A stretch of 64,000 nt of DNA from Pseudophaeomoniella oleicola. Taxonomy: Eukaryota > Ascomycota > Eurotiomycetes > Phaeomoniellales > Phaeomoniellaceae. The translations under genes were made by a program, and so were the position numbers. The DNA lies in the NCBI GenBank assembly GCA_003868215.1, contig QWDQ01000003.1, forward strand, positions 620,001-684,000. Reading direction: 5' to 3'. Positions 44,055 through 56,440 of this stretch are shown here, in pieces (position 1 is the first letter of the stretch; each line of letters starts with the position of its first letter). The notes below the pieces were generated by a model. The model worked only from the letters and a program-made list of their open reading frames with translations. It ran no database searches and had not been told where the DNA came from.

Positions 44055-47000
44055 CTCCATATCGAAGAAGTCTTCGACTCCCAAATTCTCAGCAGAGCAA
44101 CCTCAATTCCCAAGATCACAGTCATCGAGATCGATCAAGCTTGAAGAACAACAGCAGCATGTTGCGACATCGCCACCTGCCGAAACGCCCTTACACGACA
44201 ACGTGCGACCGGCAACAAGCCTAGACGTGTTTTCAAACGCAACTGCTACTTCGCCACCAGCTTCGGTGGCAGGAATGACCTTTACGCCAGTAACACAAAG
44301 CAGCTTGTCACTAGAAGAGCTGCGGCGGCGGGTCGAACAAGCCCAACTCGGAAAGGTAAAGTCGGCGGAGAATACTGGTGCGAAAGACATGGCTTCACCG
44401 CAGAGGGGGGCGGACAATATCGCGGCGCGGCGCGCCGCTACTGAACGGACATCCTCAAGCCGAACGACAGAGAGTCAGTCCAGTTTCGTGCCGTCAGCGT
44501 CGACTGATTCAGCCAAAACGGTTCGTGGGGATATAACATCGCCAGGTCAGATCTTGACTCCGTCCTATCCGTTCCCACGAATCCCTCTCCGACTTCCAAG
44601 GGGCCTAAGCCAACAATCCAACCTCTCACATAAGCCATTCACCTTGCTCTCGCCCACAAATGGGCCGATCGAGAGAAGGGAGGACACGACACCTGCTTCG
44701 GTCGACCCTGCAGAGTCTGAGATGAGCACTCCAGCACAAAACCCTCGATTCCAGCCATCGCGGATGCCAAGTACTTCGTCGGATCCCAACTTTCCCACTC
44801 CTAATCTGTATGACGTGGTGCTGGCACTGTCCTCGGAGCCAGGTATCGATGCTTGGTGGTCAAACGTCATTCAGATTCTGCAAGATACATATGCGATCGA
44901 GAGGGCGTCATTAGCCATTCCGGGCGATTTCACCGACCTTGAAAATGTCCCATGGGGTCAGAAAGCGACTTTCAATGTCATGGGGACGCAAATTGGCGAC
45001 TCATCAGCGCCGGAATCGACTTCTGCGGAACCCTATTACCAATCGAAAGAGCCTAGCTCTGGTACCGACTTGCGTAGATTTGGGTCGTCCTTATCAGCCG
45101 TGAAAGAAGAGCCTCGCCTGCTGTCTGCACCCCGGCCACCTCTTGAAAACAGGCATTCTTTTGCCGGGCATCATGCACAGGAAAGGCCAAAAGCACCTGC
45201 CCGTGCTAGTAGTAATTATGCAAACATTGATGCTCGGTCGTTTAATCCCATCCCCAGTGCGCGGGAGGCTGTTGAAGGATCCCCTCTGAACAGTCAAGAG
45301 CAGATAATGAAGGAAGGCAATGTGGTGGCAGTTACTGATACGATGTCGCAGAGTCCTCTAGCGGTCGTCTACCGTGTCCCCCAACCACTAGAAGCAGAGA
45401 AAGATCCTTTGCTTCTTCGGACCGGTGTTACGAATCTCTTTGGACGATCACGGCCTGTTGTGTTGACACGTGAATATACGGAGGAGAGTGGTGAGACGGG
45501 ACAGGGAAATGCTCAAGACAAAGGCAGAGAAGGGAGTTTGGCGGAGACGCAGTGGCACAATAAGGCACATGACGAGTCATCAAACAGTGGGAAACGGGTC
45601 ATTGGTTCCTTAAATCTTGACAGCTTACGCAGAGGCCCGCGACACCTCACCCCGTCTGTGGACCCACGACACTCCTATGAAGATTATGAACAGCCGGAGC
45701 CATCACCATGGTCCCAGAGCCCTGCACCGTCTCCAGCAGCTCGTCCAGATCCGATAACCTCACCTTTCTTCGTCACCGCGACAAGCGGAACGCTGGACGA
45801 AGATGCTTTCCAACGGAATCCGCCTACTTATGACTATTCGGAGGCATACCCACTCGAAGCGATCGGTGCTGATGCGTCCAAAACTCTTATCCATATTCCC
45901 CTTGTTCAGCATGTTCCCTCACGCGGAAAAGCCACCTCATCGCTGCGATTTCCTATGGCAATCTTGTCGATATTGTCCCCCATGACCCCCTATCCCGTGA
46001 ATCTTCGAAGATCTCTCGGACACCTTCTCCCGCACCTCGCATCGACATATTCTCTTGCGCTGCAATACAGTAACCTGGAAACACGTGTATCCGGAATGAT
46101 GGGACCTCATTACTTCCCAGGATACGGCTTAGGCGGAACGTTCTCGGACGAGAGCAGCGAATTGGAACTGGTCGCTGAGCTCAGCGGTCAGATCGCACAA
46201 GGTGCCATTTCTGCCCATAGTTCACTTCATAGCCCTAGCGGATCGGCCGCTTCACGAGAAAGTCCTGCAAGCTCAGCAGCGGGTACGCCAGCTTTTGATC
46301 ACACCATGTTTGGCCTATCACCTGGACTAGCAATGACCCCAAGTCGATTGGGTTCAGAAATGGTGGACAGTTACTTTACTGCGAAAAGGAACCGCGCCTC
46401 TGCTGCTCAGAGTGGGCGTTCGAAAGAAAGCTCAGGGAACCACAGGCCCAGTGTTGACGAGTCGCCTGCAACCAAAGGCAAGAAGGGCAAAGTGCCTGCT
46501 ACAGCTTCGAGAGGACCCAAGTCAGCCGTTCCCCGCGGTCTCGCTTCATCATCTGAAGAGCGAACTCAGGAGTCTGATGAGCGGCGCTCTGTATCCAGTG
46601 TCGACATGGAGCAGAATAGACAAATGTCCAGTTCATCCATACTTACGACTAGAGGCACACGAGACCTAGCATCTCGACCGTTGCCAGACCTGATTTCTCA
46701 ACTCATGCTCAATTCCGTACCTTTACAGCTCTTCCTAGCGAAGCCAAAAAGTGGCGAACTTGTCTGGACCAATGCCCGGTTCCAGGCTTTCAGAAGCTCC
46801 AACGGCGCCGAACGTGTCAAGGACCCCTGGCAGAATGTTCATCCCGAGGATCAGGAAGCCTTGGAGCAAGGTTGGAAGAAGGTACTCAAGTCAGGAGCGC
46901 AATTTACCATGCATATCCGTGTTAGGCGCTTCAACAACGATGCTGATTATCGTTGGTTCATCTTCCGGGCTAGTACGTTGCTTTCGCATACAAGCCAAAT

Positions 47001-49862
47001 TCTTTATTTCATCGGTTCCTTCATGGATGTTCATGAGCAACATCTTGCGGAGCTCAAAGCTGCTGAAGAAAAAGAAATGTCTGCTCGCGATGCGAAATAC
47101 AGGGCTCTAGCGAATTCTATTCCCCAGATCTTATTCGAAGCTGTTGAGAATCAGGGAATCGTGTCGACAAATGACCAGTGGCACGTGTATTCTGGCCAGT
47201 CTCTAGAGGATGCGTTGAACCTTGGCTTTGCAAGGCATGTCCATCGTGACGATCTGACCAAGTGTGGCCTCTTCCTTCCAGCGATCTTCTTTTCAGATAA
47301 CGGTCCGCAAGACTTCACATTCTCATTGATGGATCAACATCCCCAAGACACGGTAACCACGTTCTCGGAATCCAGCAACTCCTCTCATCAGACCGTGCAA
47401 GCCATAAGATCTGGCGATGTTACTCCACAACGAGCAATAGCACCTACGTTGAGTGCTCTTGTGGAGGAGGGCGTCATATCTGTACAAGATGACGAAGGTG
47501 GCAGGCCAGCCTATTCGATTGAGCTTCGACTGAGATCTAAGAGTGGAGAATTCAGGTGGTTTCTGGTGCGACTCGTCAAGGTTAACTCACCGTTACTCAA
47601 CGAGGGGCGCGCGTCGTGGTATGGGACTTGCACAGATATCCACGATCGCAAGAACCTGGAACGCGAGCTCAATAGCGCCATGTCAAAGTTAAATCAGGAG
47701 ATGGAGTCGAAGACCCGGTTTTTTGCAAACATGTCACACGAGATCAGGACTCCTTTGAATGGAATCCTGGGTAGCATACCGTGGCTTTTGGATTCTGTCC
47801 TTGACATCGACCAACGGCGTACTCTCGATACTATTCAGAATTCGTCGAATAACTTGAGAGAACTCGTCGACAATATCCTAGATGTAACAAAAGTTGAAGC
47901 GGGAAAAATGACATTAGTGCATCGCTGGTTCCATGTCCGTTCCCTGCTTGAGGACACGATCGAAACGATAAGCTCCCGCGCCATTGACCGTGGACTGGAA
48001 CTCAACTACACAGTCGATCTTGAGGTTCCTCACACAGTCAAGGGAGATGCTTTCCGTCTCCGGCAAGTCCTGATCAATTTGATAGGAAATGCTGTGAAGT
48101 TCACCGAACATGGTGAGATATACGCACACTGTTCTATCAGGAAGGATAAAGACATCGGACCCAATAAATTGATGCTTGCTTTTGACGTCATGGATACTGG
48201 CAAGGGTTTCAGTGAAGAAGACCTTCAACGTCTCTTCAAGCAGTTTGGTCAGATCGAGGGCAGTCATAGTCAACATGAAGCAGGCACCGGTCTGGGACTG
48301 TTCTTATCGAAACAGCTAGTTGAGATGCACGGCGGCCACATGACCGCCTCTGGCCAAGAGAATCAGGGTGCAACTTTTAGCTTCTGGGTCCTGGTTGGTT
48401 TACCTACTCCTGAAGATCATCCCACGTCACCTTCAGTACCTAAAGTCAAAAGAAAGGTCTCGGGGATACCCGAAGCTCTGCCTCCTCCGTCACCGGGAGC
48501 CAATCTTACAACATTTGCTACAAAGGATGATGCACAGTCACCTCTAGCCGGTCGCAACGTTGGTTCCCCTGGTCTCTCATCCCCTGGACCGCTCTCGACA
48601 ACAAGCTCTGTCCCTTCGTTCCGCTCCATCCCATACTTGACGGATCGATCTACGCCATCGTCGCTACTTCCAACTCCGGAATCAGTGCAAAGTCTGAATA
48701 CTTCGAAGTTGGCGGCCGCTATGGCTCCAAGCGAACGTCAGAAACTCGCAGAGCTTGCAATGGCTTCAAGCACAGTGATTGAAGGTCTACCCAACGCCTC
48801 GTCAGTCGTCACCAGCTCCCCGCATCCTACTACGTATTCTATCGTCGTGATTTGTCCGGCCAAGTACGCCCGCAATGCCTTCAAGCAGCATATAGAGCAG
48901 GTGGTGCCTCACGAGATAGCTGCGAACGTCACGACCATGGCAGATATAGATGAATGGCTTCTATTATATAACACACCAACTCCACCAGTGTTCACCCATG
49001 TTGTCCTTGACTTGCCGGACGCCAACAGCATCAATTTCTTCATGCAGCAAATATCTCTTATGAAAACGTCGCTAGTTCCCGAACTTGTAATCATAACCGA
49101 TCACTACCAAAAGCGGGACATCATGGACCAACAAAAGACTTTGCAGGATTCTGGCGGCAAGGTCTATCTGGTGACGAAGCCTGTCAAGCCATCGGTGTTC
49201 GCACTCATCTTCGATCCTGCAAAGCTTCGCAACTTGTCCAAAGATCGTGGTCGAGATATCGCTCAAGCTAAGACGGAAGATTTCAAGAATGTCGCAGAGG
49301 AGGTGCGGGAAACAGTTGGTGATCGGAATTTCCGCATCCTTGTCGTTGAAGACAGCGACGTCAATCGTATGGTAAGTTTGCATATCACACGGTGTACTCG
49401 CTCGGTCGCTAATACCCGTCAGGTCATCTTGAAGTATCTCCGACGGGTCCATCTTGAAAGTGAAACGGCGATCAATGGGCTTGAATGCACACAAATGGTA
49501 CTTGCCAAGGGGCTGGACTATTATTCCTTGATCATTGTAAGTGATCACTGACAAGTCTGTGGTTTCGGATGGGCTAACCCGCATCAAAGTGTGATATTCA
49601 GATGCCCCTAAAGAACGGATACGATGTATGTAAGGAGCTTCGGCAATGGGAACGAGAGAGCAATCGGCCTCCAATGCCGATTATGGCTTTATCGGCCAAT
49701 GCGATGCCCGAAGAGAAAGCGGTTGCGGCACAGGCTGGGTTCACTGACTATTTGACCAAGCCTGTTGATTTCAATACACTGGGGAGGATGATGATTACGC
49801 TCTTAGATTCCAGCATTCCGCATGTCTTTCTACGAGACCGACTTGATCGGCTAGGCGGTTGA
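44038..49862 (+). CDS. Hybrid histidine kinase (GAF-PAS-PAS-HisKA-HATPase-REC)
   Basis: Multistep phosphorelay sensor, no membrane segment seen, so probably cytosolic. Three exons (44038-49371, 49423-49536, 49590-49862) encode 1906 aa. Residues 1-250 are Ser/Pro/Thr-rich. A GAF-like fold appears split: one part near 256-310 (IQILQDTYAIERASLAIPGDF), the other near 614-690, with about 300 disordered residues between. Two PAS/PAC units lie at about 885-1000 and 1020-1215. HisKA follows with H1234 in NMSHEIRTPLNG. The HATPase has N1347 and N1351 in the N-box, DTGKGFS and GTGLGLF. The receiver has acidic E1771/D1772, phospho-acceptor D1818 in CDIQMP and K1873 in LTKPVD; it is only complete after splicing two introns of 51 and 53 nt. 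The Catlett group was not assigned. Possible uORF control. Confidence 0.92.
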
Positions 49863-50139
49863 GACCCTGGTTCGGGGATGGCGGATTGTGTGCTCTCGAA
49901 ACGATGGCGTTCTAGGGGCCCCCTGTACTGATGACTTCTTTTCTTCATTTTTGCTTCTTTTCTTAATACTGCATTTCTAGCCGGAGTCGGTTTTGTCTTG
50001 AGAAATCGCGGGCTCTGCGCAACAGGCGCGCTTCATGGATGACCTGGAAAGCAAACCCACAGAAATGGAGGTGCATGGCGTTTCCACGAAGAGGTTGCAG
50101 CACGGCGTGGATGGCTTTTCATGAGAACCCTTATTTTCT

Positions 50140-50177
50140 TTTCTCTCTCTTTCTCTCTCTTTCTCTCTCTCTCTCCT
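50140..50177. repeat. Polypyrimidine (TTTCTC)n-type repeat
   Basis: Imperfect TTTC/TCTC repeat. A similar CTTTCT repeat is at 51148-51173. Confidence 0.85.
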
Positions 50178-50546
50178 TTTTTGCTGATTCTGATTCTGGG
50201 AGCTTGGAGGGGGCCTCTTAACCCATGGATCAATTGTATCTACATGACCGCGTCGATATGACGCCAACAGCTAGCTAATAACGCTTGTCTAATGATATGG
50301 CGATCTAACTCCGACTCATCCATTTACGAGAGCCCAAGTGAGAGAGATAGTGCTGTGCGCCAGTCCAATCCAGTGACTTGTATGCAGTGTAGACTAGCCG
50401 ACAGGCGTTGGGTATCAACAGTCGACCTCTGTTCCAACCAAACGAGACATATAGGCACCCAATCACGCAAGGGAAACAAACAAATACACTCACAATCTAG
50501 CTTTCATGGGTGCCTTTTGTTCGCCCTTGTCAGCTGCCTGCTGCTG

Positions 50547-50570
50547 CATCGTCATCGTCATCGTCATCGT
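50547..50570. repeat. Tandem hexamer (CATCGT)4
   Basis: Four exact CATCGT units in intergenic DNA. Confidence 0.85.
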
Positions 50571-50832
50571 AATTGGATGGTTTCTCATTGACGATTGCGT
50601 AGGGTAGAGCAGTGCCTGACAATTGAGGAACCAGAAAAGGGACTTCTGGAGAGCTGATGACGGCCTCGAGGAGGTATGTATGTACAAACCAGGTAAACCG
50701 ATATTACCTTAGTAGCAGCATCCATTCCAAAACCCCCCTTCATATTTGGGGGCCGCAGGTAATTAGTACAACTCGTCCATTCCATTCGTTGGTTCGTTCA
50801 TTCGCCTTTAACTAATATATTACACCTGTTCT

Positions 50833-50842
50833 TACCTAGGTA
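50833..50842. repeat. Recurrent palindrome TACCTAGGTA
   Basis: Exact copy. Confidence 0.8.
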
Positions 50843-52725
50843 ATTACATAGCTGACCAACAAGTACCGTTCATGCAAGCAAGCAAGTTAGTTGATGCATT
50901 TTGTTTGCGCATAAACTGCTGACGGTGACAGTCACTTGACTTTGTATAATACCTCATTGCATCATGCTCTATTGAATAAGTGATTGCTTGGTTAGAGATG
51001 GATGGAACGGGAGATGGAGGTAATTAACATGTTGGTGGAAAAGATTGGCGGGTATTCCGATGAAGTCTCAGTCTCAGCAGTAGGTACAGATAGTAATGTA
51101 CAATATGGACAAATGTAACTTGTAGAGAGAGCATGATGACTTTACTCTCTTTCTCTTTCTCTTTCTCTTTCTCGAGGATTGGTTACTGACTTGATTGAGC
51201 GCCTATCAGAGATGATTTCAATGAGGATTTCAATAATTACAGTATTATGATTTCAGATAGACAGCGCTCATAGCTCATAATAATACTGTGTACGCTTAAT
51301 GAATAACTATTCGGCATTGAATACAATAACAACAATAATGATTATTATGCGCATGCCATGTACAGTGTATCTGGATCAACGATGATGCTGTATACTGCAG
51401 TCCGTCTACTGTCAAAAAGATCACTTTTGTTCTTTGGGTTGATTTGGAATGTATTTCTACATTTTTATCTTTATTGGTTAATTAATTACCTTATGCAGTG
51501 CAGTTTCTATACACATCATATTGACATCTCGCAAACCAAAGAATTTACAGTAACCACCAAAAGAGACAGCAATAAAAGTGAAGATATTTTGGATAGTAGA
51601 TCATTGTTGTACCTGTGATATAATGATTCAATAATCAAATGATGCATCAGTTCACCAATATAATGTCCTTCCTATTCCCAAGTAGTCTCTTACTATACTT
51701 TTGACCTTCATATCCCAATGACCTTTCTTTCTCTGTCCATGTCAACTATAACCATGCTGAGACTAAATTGTGAGGTTGATTTTACCAAGTCCTTGTCAAA
51801 GTCGTAATGTGAGATGTATCAGATCAGTCCAAGTTGCCAACCCCTTACATACTAAGATTATTATTTTTTGGATTTTGATTTTTCTCTTTTCTCGGTCCTG
51901 TCCTCCTTGCTATTATGCCCCTATTTGGAACATGGTTGGTCAATGTAAACAAAAGGAACAACGGTGCAAACGACAAAGGAGACCCTGAACTCTCCTTCAA
52001 CGTCGTCGGCGCAGCATTCGAGGCAGAGGCATATCCCAAACCACGACTTCCCACCTCCCACTTCCCACTTCCCGAAACCATCGAGACATTTAAAATCGAA
52101 CAGGGTGACGCACTTTTCCACATTCGTCGCAATTCCCTCGCTGCTTTTCTCGCAAATCTGGACCCCGGTGCGTGAGAAAGCCCACATGCAGGCCATCCCT
52201 CCAAACATTCTGCCTTTCTCGAGAATCGCCCATTTGCCCAATCCACGCAGCCCATATCCTCCAATCGTCCCTCTCCGTTCCGCTCCTAGACCAAGAGACT
52301 AATGCCGTTTCGTGAGTTAAGTGGTGAACACGGTCGTAATCGCACCAATGATCCGATCCACCACTCGCCGTGCAGAAAGACCAAAAAACCCTATCACGCC
52401 TCCCTCCCCCCCAGGAGCCCAAGGAAATTGCCTACGCCGAACGACCGACTAGCGGTGATGGAGGGTAGCCCAGGACGCTTACAGGATGATCAGCCCTCCT
52501 TCGCCTGGCCCGGACGGAAGCACTGGCCCTCTCGCTCTTCATGGGTCCCCTGATAACGTTGCAGATGGCCAGCGCATTGAGCGGGGTTGGGAGGCAATCC
52601 GTTGACCTGAGTCCGCCCATGCTCTCGTCCCCGTCATGCTACTTTCCGATGAGCCAGCCACTCGCCCGATGACCAGAGGCTGGCGTCCTCGTCAAGGCGG
52701 CGTCATGAGCCTGCCCACCGACGGG

Positions 52726-52734
52726 TATAAAAGG
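52726..52734 (+). promoter_or_regulatory. TATA box, TATAAAAGG
   Basis: A near-consensus TATAAAAGG in GC-rich surroundings, 298 bp before the KxDL start codon. A pyrimidine-rich leader follows, consistent with a core promoter driving that gene. Confidence 0.55.
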
Positions 52735-53023
52735 ATGGTGCTCGTCCAGTCGAGGAGAGATGCAATCCTTCTTCCTTTCATATCACTCATCTTCGTAACT
52801 TCAAACCAAAGTGAACTTCATAGTATCTCTCATACCAAGCTTCCGTCATCATATCTTGGGACTCTTGACACTACCTCAAAAGTCCATTACCCATTATCAC
52901 CCCTCTTTGTTACCAGTACCCATTCGTGTGTGGTGTGACCCTCAGTCTCGTCACCACCTGAATCCTACGTGTACTTGTCTACATCATCAAGTCGTCTTTC
53001 ACCGACTCACAAACACCGCTGAA

Positions 53024-53728
53024 ATGGCTACTACCACTTACCGTCAGACCTATGCGCTGCCAAGAGAGGGGACTCTCCCGATCAGCATGCCACGCAAAGC
53101 TACACATGATGCCTACCAGACTCGCAGCATTGCGATGTCACCCCCGGAAGCCTCCGAGTACAGCAGTTCGAGGAGCGGCCCTTCTTACAGCGCTCGATCG
53201 AGCACCTATGCCGGAAGCACCAGTGGAGATCTGGAATCCGCTTCCGGAGTTTCATATTCCGGCGTTGACGTTTTTGACACGCTCAGCGACCGCATGAACC
53301 GCGCTTTTGATCCTATCACGATGGACAAAGGGCTGGCAAAACAAGCACAGACGTGAGTGTTTGCGTTTTCTATGGGATCTGGCAGTTTTGCTGCAGCGGT
53401 TGCAAATTTGGGGTTATTCCAAGTCGGAACAGCGAATACTGACTCCTGAGCAGATCTGGTCAACTGAATGCCAAACAACGAGAATTGCTTGAACTTCAAG
53501 CGGCAGCGCAGAGGCGCATGAAGGGCTCTAGAGCTAGATACGCTGCGGGAATTCAGGCGGCGAAGGACACAAAGGCTGATCTCGACTACATCAGAACGCA
53601 AGTTCCGTAAGTGGTTCCGACGCGAACACTGAAATCCTACTAATTCCATATTTAGAGCGATGAAGGCCAAGGCTGAGCGAGTAAACCCAGATGCTTACGC
53701 TCGTGCAAGCAAGAAATATGCCTCTTAG
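53024..53728 (+). CDS. KXD1: KxDL-domain protein (BLOC-1-related subunit KXD1)
   Basis: Three exons (53024-53352, 53454-53606, 53656-53728) encode 184 aa. The N-terminal 80 residues are Ser-rich and disordered (SSSRSGPSYSARSSTYAG). From about residue 85 comes the conserved helical region: LSDRMNRAFDPITMDKGLAKQ, then SGQLNAKQRELLELQAAAQRR, then the family's K-x-D-L-like KADLDYI, ending in AMKAKAERVNPDAYARASKKY. KxDL proteins are small coiled-coil subunits of BLOC-1/BORC-type complexes acting on endosomes or lysosome-related organelles. Introns (101 and 49 nt) restore the helices; without splicing, each exon ends after a few residues. A clear TATA box lies about 300 bp upstream. Confidence 0.85.
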
Positions 53729-55471
53729 ACGTCTACGAGACTACTAAGGCGATGTTACGGAAGAAATGGCAGATTGACGACGAATTTCATTGCATTTTCA
53801 CTTTTTGCATGGCAGCGAGGTTTGGGCTATTCCGGGCGCAGGTTCCGATTCCGAGTTTTCTTTGATTTAGCGATCCCCCCCAGTTTGCGACGAGGAGCCG
53901 CAAAAGTGTCTGATGATGTTCCATTTGTACGGGAGAGGGGAGGAAGTGGAGTTTCCGTTCCTCTGTTGTCTCTTTCCGCTGCCGTTCACGACCCCGGTTT
54001 GACGTCTCCGCCCCACCCACCATTTTCGGATGAGAGTTGTCGCTGCTTTTGCGAGGGATCGAGTGCCCTTGCATGAGCCGGTTATCGCTCAACCGCCGTG
54101 CCGGGTCGATTCTGCGAGATGAGATGGTGCGTGCATATGCCCGCGCCGCGTGGGTTGGGTGGTTTCATTTGGAAAGGCGCCGTCCCAATCACTTGCATTC
54201 TGCACCGGTCATCTGGTCTCGGGTCCCCAACCGCTCCTTAGATCCTTGCCCCAGTGCCTTGTTTTTGTTTTTGTTTTGCTTACCGACATTTTTGACGTCT
54301 CTCCAAAAAACAAAAGAGCCAGCCGAAGCAGAACCGCAACGTTACTCGATTGGGAACGATTTGATTTTTGGGCAATGCTCTAGTTACTCTCCTCCTTTTT
54401 CACCCCTACCATTCCTGGATTTTTCTCTCCCTTTGGAACCGATTTCTCAGCCCCCATTTCGTGCTTCTCTCTCTCTCTCTCTGAAGCCGCAAACTGAAGG
54501 GGGTTCACACCCCAGTCTGAGCGACCAAATCGGGAAGCAAGCTCCCTGAAAGCGGACTGGCAAGCATACGGACGAGACGAGCTTTACCCGATCCCTGCCT
54601 ATCCGCACGCCCATCACCCCCCTGCGTCTCTGCGTTTCTAGGCGGTACTGAGCCACAAACTTGCGTTAACATCCTCCCCCTTCTTTTTCCCTTTTTTGAT
54701 TTGGGAGGGGTGCTGAATACCTGTTCCTGTACTTAAGCTTTCAGTTAATTCTCAAATTGCAAGATTCTCCCTTTTCTTACTACTAAGCCCTAGTTATTTT
54801 CTAGGGCTGGGGAGATGAGGATGGGCCCTAACCCCCCCTTGGAGGGTTCTTTCTCATACTTAAAGGGCGAGAGGTCTGGAGGGGAGGAACAGCATTAAGC
54901 TGGGTAGGGGGAGAATGGTTGTAGGAGGGCGAAGAGGTAGTGGTACTCTGTCCAGTGCTTCTTGTTCAAGCAAACAGCCTACCCCCCGTAAAGCCCTCAC
55001 ACCCACCTATTGAGACCTTTTAAGGGGAGGGGAGGTCTCATTGCTACCGAGCATCCTCCTCTATACCTATACCTAGACCTAGGCGAAACCCCCCCAACCT
55101 TTCCCCCCCCCCTCTTTAATCGTCATAAAAACTCCTCCTCCTTCCTAGCCTTTTAAGTAAAAACAAAACCCCTTTGAATTCTCTCCCCTTCCGTAAGCTG
55201 TCTTTAATTCTCAGACCGGTGGGGCCAGAAAAGGAACTCGGGCGTAATAACTGTTAACTTGAAAAGTAATTAATTACTGTAAGAAGAAAACTCCTCTCTT
55301 TCTGAGGAAGAGGGAAGAGGGAAAAAAAAAGGATAAAAAAGGATAAATGTCACACGGGTGCTTCAAAAAAAAAAAAAAAAAAGAGCTACTGTAATTTTTC
55401 TTTCTCTTTTTTTTCTCGCTCCGGTCCGGGAACATGCACAACAACACTCCCTCTTTTGAAGGATGATAAAC

Positions 55472-55481
55472 TACCTAGGTA
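55472..55481. repeat. Recurrent palindrome TACCTAGGTA
   Basis: Exact copy, directly followed by another ACCTA unit. Confidence 0.8.
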
Positions 55482-55538
55482 CCTAACCTAGAAAAACATA
55501 TCTGCAACCTGTCACCTGTTCGTTTTATATCAAAAAAA

Positions 55539-55566
55539 TTCTTCTTCTTCTTCTTCTTCTTCTTCT
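55539..55566. repeat. Microsatellite (CTT)n
   Basis: About nine CTT units, continuing into CT repeats. Confidence 0.9.
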
Positions 55567-55884
55567 CTCTCGCTTCCCTTTCTTTCTTTTTTAACTCATA
55601 CGTTAGGTAGGTGAGTAGGTATATATATAGAGACTTACTGTTAACATATAATACTTCTAACCCCCCCCGCCCCTCTGTAGTAAACAACCCCCTTCCCCTT
55701 CTCTCTCTCTCTCTCTTCCTAAACCTCCCCCCAACCCCAATGGTTTTCCTATGAGAAAGGGACTTCGGTGACAGGTAGGTAAATAGGTAGATAGATAGAT
55801 AGTGTTGTATCTACAATAGCTTTTAAGAAGGTTAAAGTATGTACCTTATGTACCTATGGATCTATGTTAGGTAGGTACCTAAGG

Positions 55885-55894
55885 TACCTAGGTA
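55885..55894. repeat. Recurrent palindrome TACCTAGGTA
   Basis: Exact copy within a stretch of GGTACCTA-type units (55869-55900). Confidence 0.8.
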
Positions 55895-56440
55895 AGGTAG
55901 TTGCTGAGGGGTTACGGTATTGTGTGTAAGGTAGTATTGTTATACATTACGTCGGTTTTTTTATTTTTGGCTCAAGTCATTCACTCTATCATTGCCTTGA
56001 CCTATTTTAGGTAGGTACATACATACCTTGGTGTTTTACCTATATATACCCGATAAATTGCCCGTACACACGCGCTCACCTTCAATCGGCAATTCCTGTG
56101 GAGGTGTGTGATCGAGTAGGGTCGTTCGGGAGTATTGTCATGGATAATGATCAGGAGGAGAAGCAAGCAAGCAATGGGGATACTGTGCAGGTGATCTAAA
56201 CGGGACAGTTAGGAAAGTTTGGGATGATGTTGTTGTTGAAAGTTTTGGGGGGGTATCATATTGGTTGCTGTCTGTCTGTTTTGTTTTTTTGGTTTTTCTA
56301 TCTTTAGTCGAGACTACTTCTGTCTTTCCACTTAGACAGCGTCCTAGCCATTAGTATTTCCTCCCTATGTCGCTCGCCGTCGTTGATGTGTGTCACATGC
56401 CATGTCAAGCACAGACGTGGCCAGCCAGTTGACAAGTTGA

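Larger units (their letters stand above)
49863..53023. other. Long intergenic region; AT-rich part then GC-rich part with TATA box
   Basis: 3.2 kb. The 49.9-51.9 kb part is AT-rich with TC-type microsatellites (50140-50177, 51148-51173), four CATCGT units (50547-50570) and a TACCTAGGTA at 50833. The 51.9-52.75 kb part is GC-richer and open in several frames on both strands, without a recognised protein. A TATA box at 52726 and a leader of about 260 nt precede the KxDL gene. Confidence 0.5.
53729..56440. other. Gene desert with homopolymers and microsatellites
   Basis: 2.7 kb without a supportable gene. One 170-codon frame (54037-54549) is low in complexity. Many C, T and A runs; CT repeats (54465-54483, 55694-55716), CTT repeat (55539-55566), A-run (about 55367-55382), TAGA repeat near 55785-55802, and TACCTAGGTA at 55472 and 55885. 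Could hold UTRs of the flanking genes or a non-coding transcript; the sequence alone cannot tell. Confidence 0.55.

Noticed and set aside
51845-52422. Overlapping frames of 100-140 codons on both strands
   Set aside because: All arise from GC-rich sequence without stops in several frames; none shows conserved features.
54037-54549. 170-codon frame in the gene desert
   Set aside because: Low-complexity pyrimidine-rich sequence giving Ser/Leu/Pro runs; no recognisable domain.
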